Counted from the first letter of the stretch, positions 21,887-33,622 are shown. The stretch: 64,000 bases of DNA from Elmis aenea (GCA_947652605.1 OX393576.1:60674966-60738965), one strand, 5' to 3'. The notes: a model not told the origin generated them from the sequence alone. Numbers and translations: made by a program.

Positions 21887-22993
21887 GATGTTTGCAATAA
21901 TAAAGAGATACACGTAGCTTTTATAGATTTTAAAACTGCCTTCGACTCAGTTAAAAGAAAAGAATCGCTAAGAGAATTGGAACTATTGGGAATACCGGGG
22001 AAACTAATAACACTGTTAGAAATGACCCTCAACAACACAACAGCAAAAGTGAGATTCCAAGGAATAACAACAGAACCCTTCAAAGTAAACAAAGGCGTAA
22101 AACAAGGAGACTCACTATCCCCCACCATATTTAATTTAATACTAGAAGGTGCACTACGAAAAGCGAAGCTAGATGGGAAAAACATCATGGTCAACCAAAT
22201 TCAGATAGTGGCTTATGCTGACGATATAGCAATTATAGGGAATAGAAGAAAAGACCTAATAAGAGCGATAGATCAACTAGACAAAGAAGCAAAAAAACTG
22301 GGTCTGGAAATAAATGAAGAAAAAACAAAATATATGAAGATAGGAAAAGAAAATATGCACTTACAGAACGATCTACAAACAAAAGAATACACCTTCGAAG
22401 AAGTTAATACTTTCAACTACTTGGGCGTGACAGTGGGACAAGCTGGAAAGAACAGAGCGAAGGAGAGAATCCTGAAGGGAAATCAAGCATACGGCAGAAA
22501 CAAAACCCTACTAAAGAGCAAAACAACCAAAATAAAAATATACAAAACCCTGATAAGACCCGTCATAACATATGCCATGGAAACAGTAGCAATAAATAAG
22601 AAAGAGGAGGAAGAATTAAAAATAGTGGAGAGGAAAATAATGAGAGCAATACTAGGTCCTAAGGTAACAAGAGATGGAGAAGTAAGACTGAGAAGGAACA
22701 AAGAAATAGAGGAGGAACTCGGAGGAGAAAACATCACTCGACACATCAAAGTACAGCGACTACGTTGGGCAGGACACATCATGCGAAGGAAACCAACCGC
22801 AATGATTAGGAGGGTAACAGAATGGATTCCTATTTGGCCTAGAAACAAGGGTAGACCAAGGAAAAGATGGAAAGACGCCCTGGAGGAAGATGCAAAGGCA
22901 CTGGGAGTAGGGGATTGGAAATCTAAATGCAGAGACAGGAAGGAGTGGAGGAAAATAACGGAGGCAGCCAGAACCAATGAGACTGAAAATTAG
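21887..22993 (+). pseudogene. LINE reverse transcriptase, 5'-truncated
   Basis: An open frame of 369 codons with no internal stop. Motif A FIDFKTAFDSV (catalytic aspartate) lies near residue 13, motif B GVKQGDSLSP about 70 residues on, and motif C AYADDIAI (catalytic DD) beyond it. The thumb (YLGVTV), a long connecting region (LIRPVITYAMETVAIN) and the C-terminal block LRWAGHIMRRKP and GRPRKRWKDALEEDAKALG follow. The endonuclease and fingers are missing because the copy starts mid-domain at a junction with a TACAGGGTGG repeat. The longest ATG frame (21977) is not a true start. An uninterrupted frame implies a fairly recent insertion. The type is the endonuclease/reverse-transcriptase LINE common in insects; clade not resolved. 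Confidence 0.92.
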
Positions 22994-23088
22994 AGGAGAG
23001 GACTGATCCACCTCAACAAATGGATCTACAACAACGCCTCGGCGTTAGCCATAATCCCTAGGATTGTACGGCTCAATGATGAATGAAG
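22994..23088 (+). other. 3' tail of the LINE copy
   Basis: After the stop the sequence continues atggatctacaacaacgcct and ends near ggctcaatgatgaatgaagg, where similarity to hAT copy B begins. There is no poly-A tract; the short tgatgaatga run may be the 3' terminal repeat of the LINE. Confidence 0.5.
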
Positions 23089-23089
23089 G

Positions 23090-23270
23090 TAATATTTCTG
23101 ATATTGATGTTTTTATTTTATTATTTATTTACAACAATCATGCAGCCAAATGTATTACATACATGTATGTCTTGGAGTTATTTTTAAGTAATAACCGCTC
23201 TTTCCGTTTCTGGGTTATTTATTTCAAAATATTGACTTAATTTATTACATCCCGGGACGTTCTAAAACAA
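23090..23270 (+). repeat. hAT-like element copy B, right part
   Basis: The inverse of this segment matches copy A around 10795-10960. It shares gtcccgggatgt, taataaatta (copy A gttataaatta), aataactccaag (copy A aacaactccaag) and tgtaatacattt (copy A agtaatacattt). Together with 20935-21125 it frames a nested TACAGGGTGG repeat and a LINE. Confidence 0.6.
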
Positions 23271-25079
23271 AATGAAAATATATTTTTTAACTATTTCTCA
23301 AAAGAAAATATAGTTTCATTGTACCCATTGAGAAAAGTGTGAGTGTTTTAACCAACCCCAGTCATGGGGCACTTTAAAACATTTGGTTTTTGTTACAAAA
23401 TAACTGCCCACTTCTTATATTTGGTTTTTTAACAAGAATTAATTCAACTACTTATTAGGTAGTTTAATAAGTGCCATCTTTTATATGTACCTTTTTTGTT
23501 TTATTAAATACAAAAAAAGTTGTGTCACAAAACAAATTTTGTGTTTCAACCTTATTAGATATTTCTTATATTCAGTTTTATTAAGCGTCGCACCATAATA
23601 ACTTAATATTTAGATGTTTACTTTTTGTGGGTAATTTTCTTGGTCGTTTTATAAATATATCCCCAAGTCGTTTGCAAATTTAGTCTGCACTCTAATAATA
23701 TCAATACAGATGTCTAAAACTTTCCTCTTGTATCCGAGTAACTTTGCATTTCAAACATCTGTAGTACGACTCAGTTTTAAACTTTTTCATGAATTCGTTG
23801 GGCGGAATACATCTTTTGAATTTGTGAGAACGTGCATTATGCACACTCTGATATATAGTTTTATGTAAAATTGCCTGAAGTTTTCTCGTTTCGCTCGAGA
23901 TAACTGTAGCAGTACATTTAATTAGTAATTTTAGCTTGTTAGAGGAAACCCTCTTATATAAGTTAAGTGCTAATTCGCCGAAATTAACAAAATATTAGAA
24001 TGGGTCCCAGTGAGGGTAGTTTTAGTTCGTAAGATTAGAATTAAGAAAGTATGAGGCTCTCCCTCGCTTTTATGAGGGTGTAGGTACTTGTTATTTAAAA
24101 TTAAGTTCCCTGAAAACGTTCTCAGCATATATAGATTGTAGTTTTACTAACTTAGTTCATAAAATATTAAAATAGTAGATGAGGAAGTTGGAGGAATGCA
24201 TAGTACAGTTTTTGTATAAATAATTAATTAATTGAAATAACCGTCAGTTTATTTATCATTTAAACTAGCCCAGCAAACTTTGAGCAATAATTAAATCATA
24301 TTAGGTCAGGTCTTGTAAATATTAAGAGATAAATATTTGATTCAAATAAAAAAGAAATGCAGCAATCTGCGAATTACTGAAGCTAGCGATCAGGATTTTC
24401 AAATCGTATCTAATTTTCATAAAATAATAAAAAAACGATAATTTTTCATTTTAGTTCGTCCTTACAATTTGCTTATTAAACAGGCTTGCTAAAAAAACTC
24501 ACAATTAAAAATCTGTTGCTTTAATCGCATCCTATGTTATTGTTTTGGAAATTTGGTCTTTACTGCTTTTTTAGCGTTAGCCTTCTTTCTTGAACACATT
24601 GCCCTGACATTGCCAGGCACAAATTAAGGTATCACCCCATAGATTTTAAAACCATTTATTTCAGCAAGAAAAATATAAAAATTTATCGAATGATGTGACT
24701 TATGACAGCATACTTTCGGACGAAATTAAGTTGATGCTAAGGAAAAGCGAATAACCACGATAAAATATTTAAAATCCCTGTGAAAAAACTTGGTTAATGT
24801 GTAATGAAAATATTAAAGAACATTAAATTTGTTTATTATAATGTCATGCCAAAATTATGTAAAATGTGCAATTGGATACATTTGTATTGCAGACTTTTAT
24901 GTAAAAATTATAGTACTTTATGTATAAAAGTTTATTTAGCATCTATTGTAGAAAAACTAGACCAGTTTCCAAACTCCTGTCTCTCGGCTAGCAGCAATAT
25001 TATTAATCAATAAGATGAATTCTGACAAACTTAGAATAGCACTTATACGAAAGGCCCTTATTGACAGAAATTAACCGTT
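23271..25079. other. AT-rich DNA without recognised genes
   Basis: Unique-looking AT-rich sequence, with a 69-codon ORF at 24804-25013 that has no recognisable domain. No element boundaries seen. Confidence 0.45.
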
Positions 25080-25084
25080 TTCAA

Positions 25085-25515
25085 AAATATTCTATCATTT
25101 CCGATTTTCAAGTTATTAAATAAAAAGTGTTTTTTTTGTCATATTAATAATGTCATATCTCCGTTATTGTTGTAAATATCAAAAATATTTTTGGAGATTA
25201 TTTTTAGATATTTCTATGTTTTATTTGATTACACACAAAAAAATGTACACTTTCCGTTGAAAAGTTATGACACAAACATTTTTTAAATGGGAGCGATAGT
25301 TGGCTATAGCCTATTTAACTTCCTTATTTTCTCATTCGAAATATATAAGGGTTGATGTATTTATTTTCAATAATACGCAAGTTACGAAGGTTTTTAGTTT
25401 GTTTTTTTAAGAAAATCATAGCAGGCTGTGAAAACAAAAAAAAAAACAAGTTGCAAAACCTTCTAAAACTCGTGTGGTACAAATTACCAAGGTTTTTAAA
25501 TTTGTCACTTAAAAT
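25085..25515 (+). repeat. Diverged copy of the 18.5-18.9 kb repeat
   Basis: From about 25285 (aatgggagcgatagttggct) to 25510 it aligns directly with 18690-18930, sharing tatataagggttgatgta, aggctgtgaaaacaaa and ggtacaa. The upstream part (clusters of gttatga, tgtcatatct) matches only loosely. The TACAGGGTG terminus is not visible on this copy. Confidence 0.55.
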
Positions 25516-25913
25516 GTTTAACGGAAATTTCTAAAACCACGAAATTGGTCGACGCTCTTGCGCCACAAACGCAATTTTGTTATTTTTTCGGACGCGAATT
25601 TGCTAGCAAATTTTTTGAGTGTTTTTTTTTTAATCTCTGGCAGCATCGTGAATACTTGAATTCAGCTTGCGTTGCATTTTTTGTGTAATTTCGTTTGTAC
25701 ACAAGTAGATACATTATGATGTTCGGAATGACTCCGTTAATATTATTTAAAACGAAACCCATAAGTTGGGGCGTGGCAAACGTATTACTTCGCAAACGGA
25801 AAGGTTTTTGTTAAAAATTAAAGCTTTTACAAATAAACTTCATGTGAGATTATTTTGTTAAGAGCAATCTGTTGTTAAAATTTAAAAAAAAAATTATAGA
25901 TATTATATTAAGT
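25516..25913. other. AT-rich DNA without recognised genes
   Basis: A 71-codon reverse ORF (25580-25795) has no recognised domain. Nothing else. Confidence 0.4.
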
Positions 25914-26430
25914 ATTGGTGGTACTAAAGTCGGTTGATGGGACTAAGATTTTCCGAAAGAAGATCGTCAATGAAGAAGAGTAACAACTTTTTGGCCCTGG
26001 AAACTCAAAACTTACCGTTGAAACTCGATTTTTATTTTTGAAAAATTGCACGAAATAGGTTAAACTGTTAAAGGTGCTTGAAGTGAACATAAACTTGTAA
26101 ATTATTATTGTACAGTCATAATGCTTTTACGTTTTATTAACAAGATCCAAGTTTTCTCTTTAAAAATAAGAATTCGTAAATAACAATAATTTTTTTAATT
26201 TTTTTGGCACCAAATCCAAAATTAAGAAAATCTGCAATACCAGGTGTAAATGAACTCTGGTTATTTGAGGTTGTAAAAATTAACCAAAATTATGCTATTG
26301 CACTCAAAATTGCTTCCTGTTCCCAAAAATGTAAAAATATACAGGGTGTTCCAAAAAGTTGGTACTCTTCTTCATTCACGATCTTCTTTCAGAAAATCTT
26401 AGTCCCATCAACCGACTTTAGTACCACCAA
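25914..26430. repeat. Foldback with inward-facing TACAGGGTG ends
   Basis: The left arm (25914-25998) opens ttggtggtactaaagtcgg and runs to acaactttttggccctgg. The right arm (26341-26430) is its inverse, running from acagggtgttccaaaaagtt to cgactttagtaccaccaa. The TACAGGGTGTTCC-type termini therefore point towards the 340-bp middle, while both arms are cut at the same outer base. The middle carries part of repeat family A (26240-26340). Two ORFs of 60 and 76 codons are the arms read on opposite strands. Confidence 0.8.
26240..26352 (+). repeat. Repeat family A, partial copy 4
   Basis: Starts ggtgtaaatgaactctgg, which is the inverse of the 3' end of the other family A copies (cttcatttacacc). 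It continues with ttatttgaggttgtaaaaat and ccaaaaatgtaaaaatatac to acagggtgttcc, the order found in copies 1 and 3. After that point the sequence switches to the foldback arm. Confidence 0.65.
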
Positions 26431-26434
26431 GTGA

Positions 26435-27370
26435 TGTTCCCTTGTGAGTATATTATTTTTAAATGTGCATTTTTGTTAGTAGCCTTATTTGCTAATGTAA
26501 ATTTTAAAAAACATTGAAATCCGGAACACCAGTTATCACTTATCAGACTCACTAAGTATGCATTTTCAGTATGTTTTCAATGTTATTGTGTTTTTGTTGT
26601 TTTAATTCATAGTTTCGCTTCGATTTGCAGTTTTCTCCGCGCTCCCCTTCTAGATATTTTGAGCCTTCAGGACGAGTATCAATGTATTAAGTTGCGAATG
26701 ATATAAACGTTTAATTTAATTTATGTTAATCGTAGCATATCGCGTTTTTCTTCCTTATTAAAGTTGATTTTTACGAATCTATTGATTTGACAAGTAACAG
26801 GCTTTCAAAACTTGTAGCTTGTTGATTGGTTGCCATGGAAACGATGTAAACTACAATGACCGGCCTACCTGATTTAGTGGTTGTAGTCAAAAACGCATTT
26901 TTTTAAATTAGACAATGAATGAAGAAGTAAAATACCATGTGTGATACATCAATGAATTCAGAAAAATAAATGCTATTTGATTATGTAAATAGCAAATATT
27001 GCGCCCATAAGAAAAAATAAAGTTGGTTGTTATAGAACAACGAATCGACCTGGTAAAAATGTATGATCACCATGCCGATCGGCTTAAGAAGTTTCTTGGG
27101 CATTGTTTTTACACATTTAAAATAGTTCATACTCCAAACAATTTTCAAAAATCATATTTATCGGTTTTTCCTAATTGTATCGGATACCGTTTGAAATATT
27201 TCCAATTTCTCTTTGGATTATTATTGAGCACGGAATTTAGCAGCTTTGCCAAATTTAAACCTATATTCTAGCTATTATACCTAATAAGCGAGATCCCCAT
27301 GCTTAGTTAGACTCCCTGCATAACCTACGACCTAGCAACTTAATAAACTTATTTATCGTATAAATGATGT
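26435..27370. other. AT-rich DNA without recognised genes
   Basis: Short fragments such as taataagcgagatccccatg (about 27281) match the arm of the MITE at 36933, probably a decayed piece of that family. No genes. Confidence 0.4.
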
Positions 27371-27372
27371 TA

Positions 27373-28894
27373 TACAGGGTGGTGCTTTTTTCGATGCTCA
27401 CCATTGCTATCTTGGAAACGGTACGAGATACAAGGTCGGTTAAATTAGAGAAAAGTTGCACATTTTTATGGCGATTAAGAATCTGAAAAGAAATCGTGGA
27501 TATTTTGATTCGTTTTTGATTTATTACAAAAAAACTGAAAAATGTGATTTTAGAAAAATATTATTATCTTCCCTACCATTGACGCTATTTCATTTAAACT
27601 TGGTAACTTTATGTTTTTGACCGTCCTGGGTTTGAAGACGTCAACAGAAATTTTCTAAGCCTTCTAGATTTCAAGTTGCGATAGTCAACTTTTTTATTTC
27701 TTATGGCCGCCATATTGGATTTTTACATCATCAGACAGACAAAAAAATTAGCTTTTTAGATTGGTAACCAACATACCTTTTTTCTTTCAAAAAACTTGTT
27801 GAAATTTGAAAATTTGTATAAATAATCTATAAAATCGCGAATGTTCTGAAAAACAATTGAAATTATAATACAAATAAAAGTGGCACAACATTTTATAGGT
27901 CTAATAAAATAACGAAATGACAATAAATTTAAAACCCCAGATAAATAATTATTTAAATTGTTTAAATTTAAAGTGCGCGTCGTTATGTATGATGTAGTGG
28001 TTAGTCCTCAAATTCATTTCGTCCACTGCCTTTAGGATAGTTTGTCTCGAAATAGAGTCGAAAGCATTTTTGATTTTACGGCGAAGAAGTTCAATATTTT
28101 CCGTTAGGGTTGCATAAACAACATCAATGTAAAAGTAATCCATAGGCGTTAAACATGGCGATCGCGGAGGCCAATAAACAGGACCAAACGTACCAAGTCA
28201 TGAATTTTGAAAGCGTACATCTAAATTAATATCCTTTTACAATGCGGGCGTTGTGAGGACCAGCTCCTTCTTGCTGAAACTACTGATGATTTTGAATGAT
28301 TAATAATGGCAATTCGCCTAACATATCTTCTAAATATGTTTCCAACAATCTTAATTTCGTTATCATTAGACCAATAAAATGTTCTGTAGCTTTTATTTAT
28401 ATCATAGTTTCAATTGTTTTTCAGAGCATTCTCGATTTTATGAATTATTTACACAAATTTTAAAATTTCAACAAGTTTTTTGAAAGAAAAAAGGTATGTT
28501 GGTTACCAATCTGAAAGCTAATTTTTTTGTCTGTCTGATGGTGTAATAATCCAATATGGCGGCCATAAGAAATAAAAAAGTTGACTATCGCAACTTGAAA
28601 TCTAGAAAACTTGGAAAATTTCTGTTGACGTCATCAAACCCGGGACGGTCAAAAACATAAAGTTACCAAGTTTAAATGACAGCGTCAATGGTAGGGAAGA
28701 TAATAATATTTTTGTAAAATCACATTTTTCAGTTTTTTTGTAATAAATCAAAAACGAATCAAAATATCCAGGCCTTCTTTTCAGATTCTCAATCGTCATA
28801 AAAATGTGCAACTTTTCTCTAATTTAACCGACCTTGTATCTCTTACCGTTTCCAAGATAGCAATGGTGAGCATCGAAAAAAGCACCACCCTGTA
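27373..28894 (-). mobile_element. Long-inverted-repeat mariner derivative, 1.5 kb
   Basis: Begins TACAGGGTGGTGCTTTTTTC and ends with the inverse, with TA on both sides (27371-27372 and 28895-28896). The two arms (about 27373-27925 and 28345-28894) match over roughly 540 bp, including tggccgccatattgga and ggttaccaacataccttttt. The core between them holds a reverse-strand mariner-like transposase remnant (27949-28300). Arms this long are unusual for mariner elements, whose terminal repeats are normally tens of bases. It ties the TACAGGGTG terminus to a mariner-type transposase. Confidence 0.88.
27949..28300 (-). pseudogene. mariner-like transposase C-terminal half, inactivated
   Basis: Read on the reverse strand: FQQEGAGPHNARIVKGY, a stop and a frameshift, then GPVYWPPRSPCLTPMDYF, and on to VVYATLTENIELLRRKIKNA. 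These match the mariner-superfamily blocks QQDGA-PHNAR and WPPRSPDLTPLDFFLWG. Both aspartates that should be catalytic are changed here (QQDG to QQEG, SPDL to SPCL), so the fragment is doubly inactive as well as truncated. It occupies the core of the long-inverted-repeat element and shows what kind of enzyme once moved this family. Confidence 0.88.
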
Positions 28895-28896
28895 TA

Positions 28897-30116
28897 CTAA
28901 AATAAAATATTTAACCTGTTTTAGTGTAATTAACGAGTTTAACTTGCAAATTTGTTATTACATATCAATAGATCCGTGAGTAATTGAATTTAAGAATACA
29001 TTACTTATTTTATTAGCTTAATACATAATATGTAACTCCTTGTAAACAATGGGGTTAAAAATAAAAGAAACATTTTGTTACCACACACCTGTAAACTTGT
29101 ATTTACACCGGGTTTATACCCGGGATAATAAAACCTTAGTATAAATGTCATTCAGATATCGTGGTGAGGGTATCTTAACAAAACTATCAATCGTTTACTA
29201 TTCCAACTACATTTACCAGAGTATCACTTTTGTGGACTTGTAACTAAATTGCAGGAAAGTACTAAAATTCGAAATACGATATATTTTTTGTTAATAGGGA
29301 GAAAGCGAGCAAATATCGAAAGTATATAATTTACTGGGATATCAATATGTGGCTAAAAATACAGAAGGGGAAAAATAAACTGAAAAGCACGCCTCATTTA
29401 ATTCAATTTAATGTATTGCAAACAATCATATTTTCAGCTGAAATATATAGAACGGAATTTTATCAATAAATAACGCGAAACCGAGTAGCAGTGCACTGGG
29501 TTAACTTCTTATTTAATATTTCTGTTATGTTACACAATAAAACTTTGTTTAGAAACGGATAGAGAAAATAAATAAGTTTAAGGCAAATAATGCTGCGCAA
29601 GTTTTTTGAAGTCCATTAAGTTCATATCCACAATCATGTTATTTGTATTGTTTTATAAATTTAAAGCAAATTCTTGTTCATACCGTTCTTATAATAAATA
29701 AACAAAACGTTTTAAAATGTACATTACCAAGTTGTTTTTTTTGACAGAAACCTCTTTTTCTAGTTATTGATTGCGTTGATTGTAAAAATACACTTCTTGC
29801 ACGAAAAATATTTTAATTCAATTAAAAACTCGTGTAAGGAAGTAGTTTTGTTCATTGTTTATAAATTTAATTTAATTTACATGTGTCGGCATAATGACGT
29901 ACACTCTACGTTCAGGTTAGACCTGCTTCTTACGTTGTCTTCAACAATAAAATACTCTTAATATTATTAATGTTGCATTACAATAGTTTGGGACGAGGTT
30001 TTCGAAAATTTCCCTTGACTAATGGGAAACCTCGGTTTAGCGAAACTCGGTTAATCGAAACCTAACTTTATTTCTTAATAATAAATATCAACGTCCGTTT
30101 GTATTGGTTTCAGTAG
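28897..30116. other. AT-rich DNA; possible pogo/Tigger-like end
   Basis: At 30022-30061 gaaacctcggtttagcgaaactcggttaatcgaaacct resembles the termini of some pogo/Tigger elements, which carry ctcggtta-type repeats. No partner end was found. The rest is AT-rich, with a 64-codon chance ORF (29767-29961). Confidence 0.3.
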
Positions 30117-30520
30117 AAATGAAATGAAAAATCTGGATTTACTGGACGAAATCTTTATTTTTTTGGTCGTATTTCCTACGTTTCGCAAATTTTTTTATAA
30201 GCATCATCAGGGCTAAAACAATTTACAAGTCTCTTTACAACCAAATTTATTACAAAAAAAACAACAATTTACAACAATTTTTTTTAACATGATATCTACA
30301 TATTAAAACAATTAATTAAGTATATTATTGTAATTAATTGTTTTAATATGTATCATGTTTTTATAAAATGTTATTGTAAATTGTTTTTTTTTTGTAATAA
30401 TTTGGTTGTAAAGGGACTTGTTTTAGCCCTGATGTGCTTATAAAAAAATAAGCGAAACGTAGGAAATACGACAGAAAAAATTATGATTTCGTCCAGAAAA
30501 TCCAGATTTTCATTTCAATT
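30117..30520. repeat. 404-bp foldback
   Basis: The left arm (aatgaaaaatctggatt, ctggacgaaatc, ttcctacgtttcgc, agggctaaaaca) is repeated in inverse on the right (gcgaaacgtaggaaatac, gatttcgtccag, aatccagattttcattt). The centre lies near 30318 in an AT-rich stretch. The arms differ by several indels. No clear target duplication and no coding sequence. Confidence 0.8.
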
Positions 30521-31653
30521 GTAATTTATTTTTAAGTTGTATATTTTGTGCTGTTTATATTTAAATAATTGCACGTGACCTATCAGACCTTCGCTTGCTA
30601 ATAAATGAGGTATCTTCTAGGTGAAAAACAATCAAATATTTATAGTGATACATCTCTGATCCCTATTACGTATCAAAAAATGCCTTATACATTTAATAGT
30701 CTCTAAGATGTCTCGCGGGCTTTTAAGGTTGGCAATTTAAACTTTTTTAACTATTTTCTACATAAAAAGCCTTCCCTTTTTTTATAAACACGCTATTCAA
30801 GTTTAATTAAAAACAAAAATCCTGACGAACACAACTGTGCAAATTATTTTAATATAGCATTGTATTTGTGCTAACTTTGGAAAAAAGTTTTAACCTAAAA
30901 ATGTATCTCTTCGTATTGTACAATGTTTAAAACAATTGGTCTAATTTCGCTATACAAATAACGAATATTGATTTCCATTGTCAGATATAATTGTTTGCCG
31001 CCAAACAGTAAACCTAAAGTTGAAAATGTTTCGGAGAATCCCGTTTATAAGCTGCGTGCGTGCTTATTGTTGAATTAATTTCACTTTAAATGTGGGTAAA
31101 CTCCAACTGTTTTTAATATTGTACTCCTAAGACGAGAAAAAACTCGCAATGTTGCCTTTATAAAACAAAAGCTGTCGTAGCTCGTAAACTTAAACTGCTT
31201 TTGTTACCTTCTCTTCTCCCCATCATCCTTTGGCTAATAATTATTGCTTTAAACCACTGTCTTCGCAGATTAAACTTTTTAGCCAGAGCGACATAATTTA
31301 AATCGCTAATTTAGTTATTAGTGCATGATTTTTTTTAAAGAAAATCGCCTGGAGTTTCATTGCGCTACACAGTTATGGAATTTTGTTTTTGTTGTAGGAA
31401 GTATGTTAAATTTAAATCACTAACCGGCAAACACTGACAGCAGGATCACCAACAGGAAATAGTTATTTTTATCTTCCGCCAATAACAATGTAGATAACGC
31501 CATTTTTTTCAAACACTCACTTTACCACATTAGTTCATTTAACTAATCTCAAAAGCAGGATAATATAAAATTCTATTACACGCGCTTACAGTCATAATAT
31601 CCAAACTTTGTAAACTCCTTCGGTATTAACATAACTTTATTAGGACCGTTAAT
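30521..31653. other. AT-rich DNA without recognised genes
   Basis: No supported features. This sequence is unique-looking and may belong to the locus containing the GC-rich patch that follows. Confidence 0.4.
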
Positions 31654-31960
31654 TATAAGTATATACCGCGACACGATTCATCTTTAAAACTTCCAAGTTC
31701 GCTAAACTTTTTAATATTGATGGGAAAAACTGGCGATAGTATCAGATAACGAGCATATAACGTCTGGATGTTTGGAAGAACGCGCGGAAACTGGAGAGAG
31801 GGGCATGATTACATGAAGCTGCGCCGCGCCGCTCCCGACAGACGCAATAGCGACGCCACTCCCACTCACCGCGAAACTGAAATCTCACCGAATTACCTGT
31901 AGCGGCGTCTCCTTTTTCAATAACACTCTCCACACAATTTGGTCCCGGCAACCTCAACCT
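31654..31960. promoter_or_regulatory. GC/CpG-rich patch, candidate promoter or leader exon
   Basis: This is a pronounced GC- and CpG-rich island in AT-rich DNA (for example gctgcgccgcgccgctcccg at 31820). On the forward strand a TATA-like tataagtatata lies at 31654, with an ATGAAGCTGCGCCGC frame of 29 codons downstream. On the reverse strand ttcagtttcgcg followed by gtgagt resembles an initiator and splice donor, and cgctacag/gtaatt is a second donor-like site. Sequence alone does not decide the strand. No transposon similarity was noticed. A host promoter or first exon is my preferred reading. Confidence 0.35.
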
Positions 31961-32814
31961 AAGCTGTGTGTACGAACGCTAGGAATTTAGAATCGGTGGT
32001 GTCAGGTTAATTTAGGATCCAATTTACGCTAGTGTCGGCTGCCATGAATCTAATTTATTTCATCAGACGGATTGTTCGCATGATGACTTATATTGGTGGA
32101 GATATTAAAGCAATGTCGGCTATCATATCCCGCTAAAAGAGATTGCGCTATTTCTGATTCTCCCATATAATTTTTAAACTTTCCCTATTCACCAACGTTT
32201 ACCACCAAGATGTAGTTCTAAGTGCGAACAGTGGCGTAGCTAGGAAGAGCGGCCGAGGGGGGTGGTCCGCGCCTGGCTGCACTTTTTTTGGATCGGCACT
32301 TTTAGTCCACCGGAAAGGGGTAAAAATTAAAATCTCGAGGATAATAAGGGATCAGTAGATATATTAATCAGTACCGGCACAAGCGCTAGTCCCAATTAAA
32401 AATTCATAAAAAAAAAAGGAATTCTTATAGAACTTGCAAGATATAACGGGCTAGTCGACCTGGCTACACAGAAAACCCGCCCCCTTGTAGCGACATAAAT
32501 TCCAAGTTACAAACTTTATGATAAGGTACCAACCATTCAAGAAAATTATGAAACATTTTATTTATTTTAGGCATTAAATTCCATACAGTTTGAAACTCTA
32601 TTGTAACAGGAATTTTTCACTTCCGTTTTATTTCGAACATTTAGTTTGAGGTATAAATCCCTTCCTATAGTAACCAATCGCCGCATAGCGATAACATTCG
32701 TCTAATTATTTGTACATGGAGATGTACAAAAGTTTCGAACAGTGGTAAGAAAATTCTAAATCATAGGGCACCAGAAACAGACTGACTATTTTTCATTGCT
32801 TGTATGTAAATACA
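31961..32814. other. Intergenic DNA with a hAT-like solo end
   Basis: At 32229 CAGTGGCGTAGCTAGGAAG matches a terminus widely seen on hAT non-autonomous elements. No inverse copy was found nearby. It is followed by a GC-rich gagcggccgaggggggtgg. No genes. Confidence 0.4.
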
Positions 32815-33150
32815 ATTTTTTTACCACGGTACATGACTAAAAATTTTATACAAAATTGTAACATTTACGAATACCAGACGAATACAAAGACGACTTTAGA
32901 CTACCGAAATTATTAATTAATGAAAATAAATACACAGAAGGCCTTGTACTACAAAGGGCTCAAGATGTTTTATAAATTACCTGTGGGAATTAGACAAACA
33001 ACGTCGATATAGAATTTAAAAAAATTATGTGTAGAATATGTAAAAAATAACATTAATATTTAATAGTTAAGATAATATGTACAAATAAATATAAAGAGGA
33101 TTAATATGTTGTAAATTAGCTAAAAAGCTAAATAAAGATTTCTTATTATT
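32815..33150 (+). mobile_element. LINE 3' fragment with TTA-repeat tail
   Basis: Matches the last 320 bp of the LINE at 47348-49493 almost base for base in places: aatacacagaaggccttgta, actacaaagggctcaagat, and the non-coding tail aaagctaaataaagatttct. It ends in (TTA)n. Several substitutions and stops interrupt the frame (for example ataagaattt-type changes). A 5'-truncated insertion, typical of target-primed reverse transcription. The aligned tails define the 3' end of this LINE family. Confidence 0.92.
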
Positions 33151-33622
33151 ATTATTGTTGTTGGGAGGTTTTTTAGAAGGTACGTATTAAAAATATTGGT
33201 CGAACGCGACTGGCCTAAGTGTGTGATTTGAGAGGAGTATAAAATCCTTTATAATTTATTATATTTGGGCTAGTCAAAGGGAGGTTCCTTTGAAGAAATT
33301 CATAGTTATGTACTCATTTTGGTCATGAGCACTTTTGAGCTATTCAAACAAGCAACAAAAATATAAATTTATGGTATAGTATAGACTGACGTTTTTCCGT
33401 TATTAATTTTTTTATACGCCTGCCATGAAAGACTGATTTTTTAATGAAGTTTTTTAAGTATACTCTTAATAAAAATACAAGTTATTGGTATCGATGGATT
33501 CGTTAGAAGATGCTCTATTTAAATAACCGCTTGTACCACCTTAGTTCCACTTAAAAGATTGACTTTTTGTCAAAAAACCGATTCCGCAACCTTCAAAGCC
33601 GATAAAAGTAGCCTAAATGTCA
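33151..33622. other. AT-rich DNA without recognised genes
   Basis: Nothing recognised. Confidence 0.4.

Noticed and set aside
22483..23011. Reverse-strand ORFs of 164 and 83 codons
   Set aside because: They are shadows of the forward LINE reverse-transcriptase frame, whose motifs fix the true strand.
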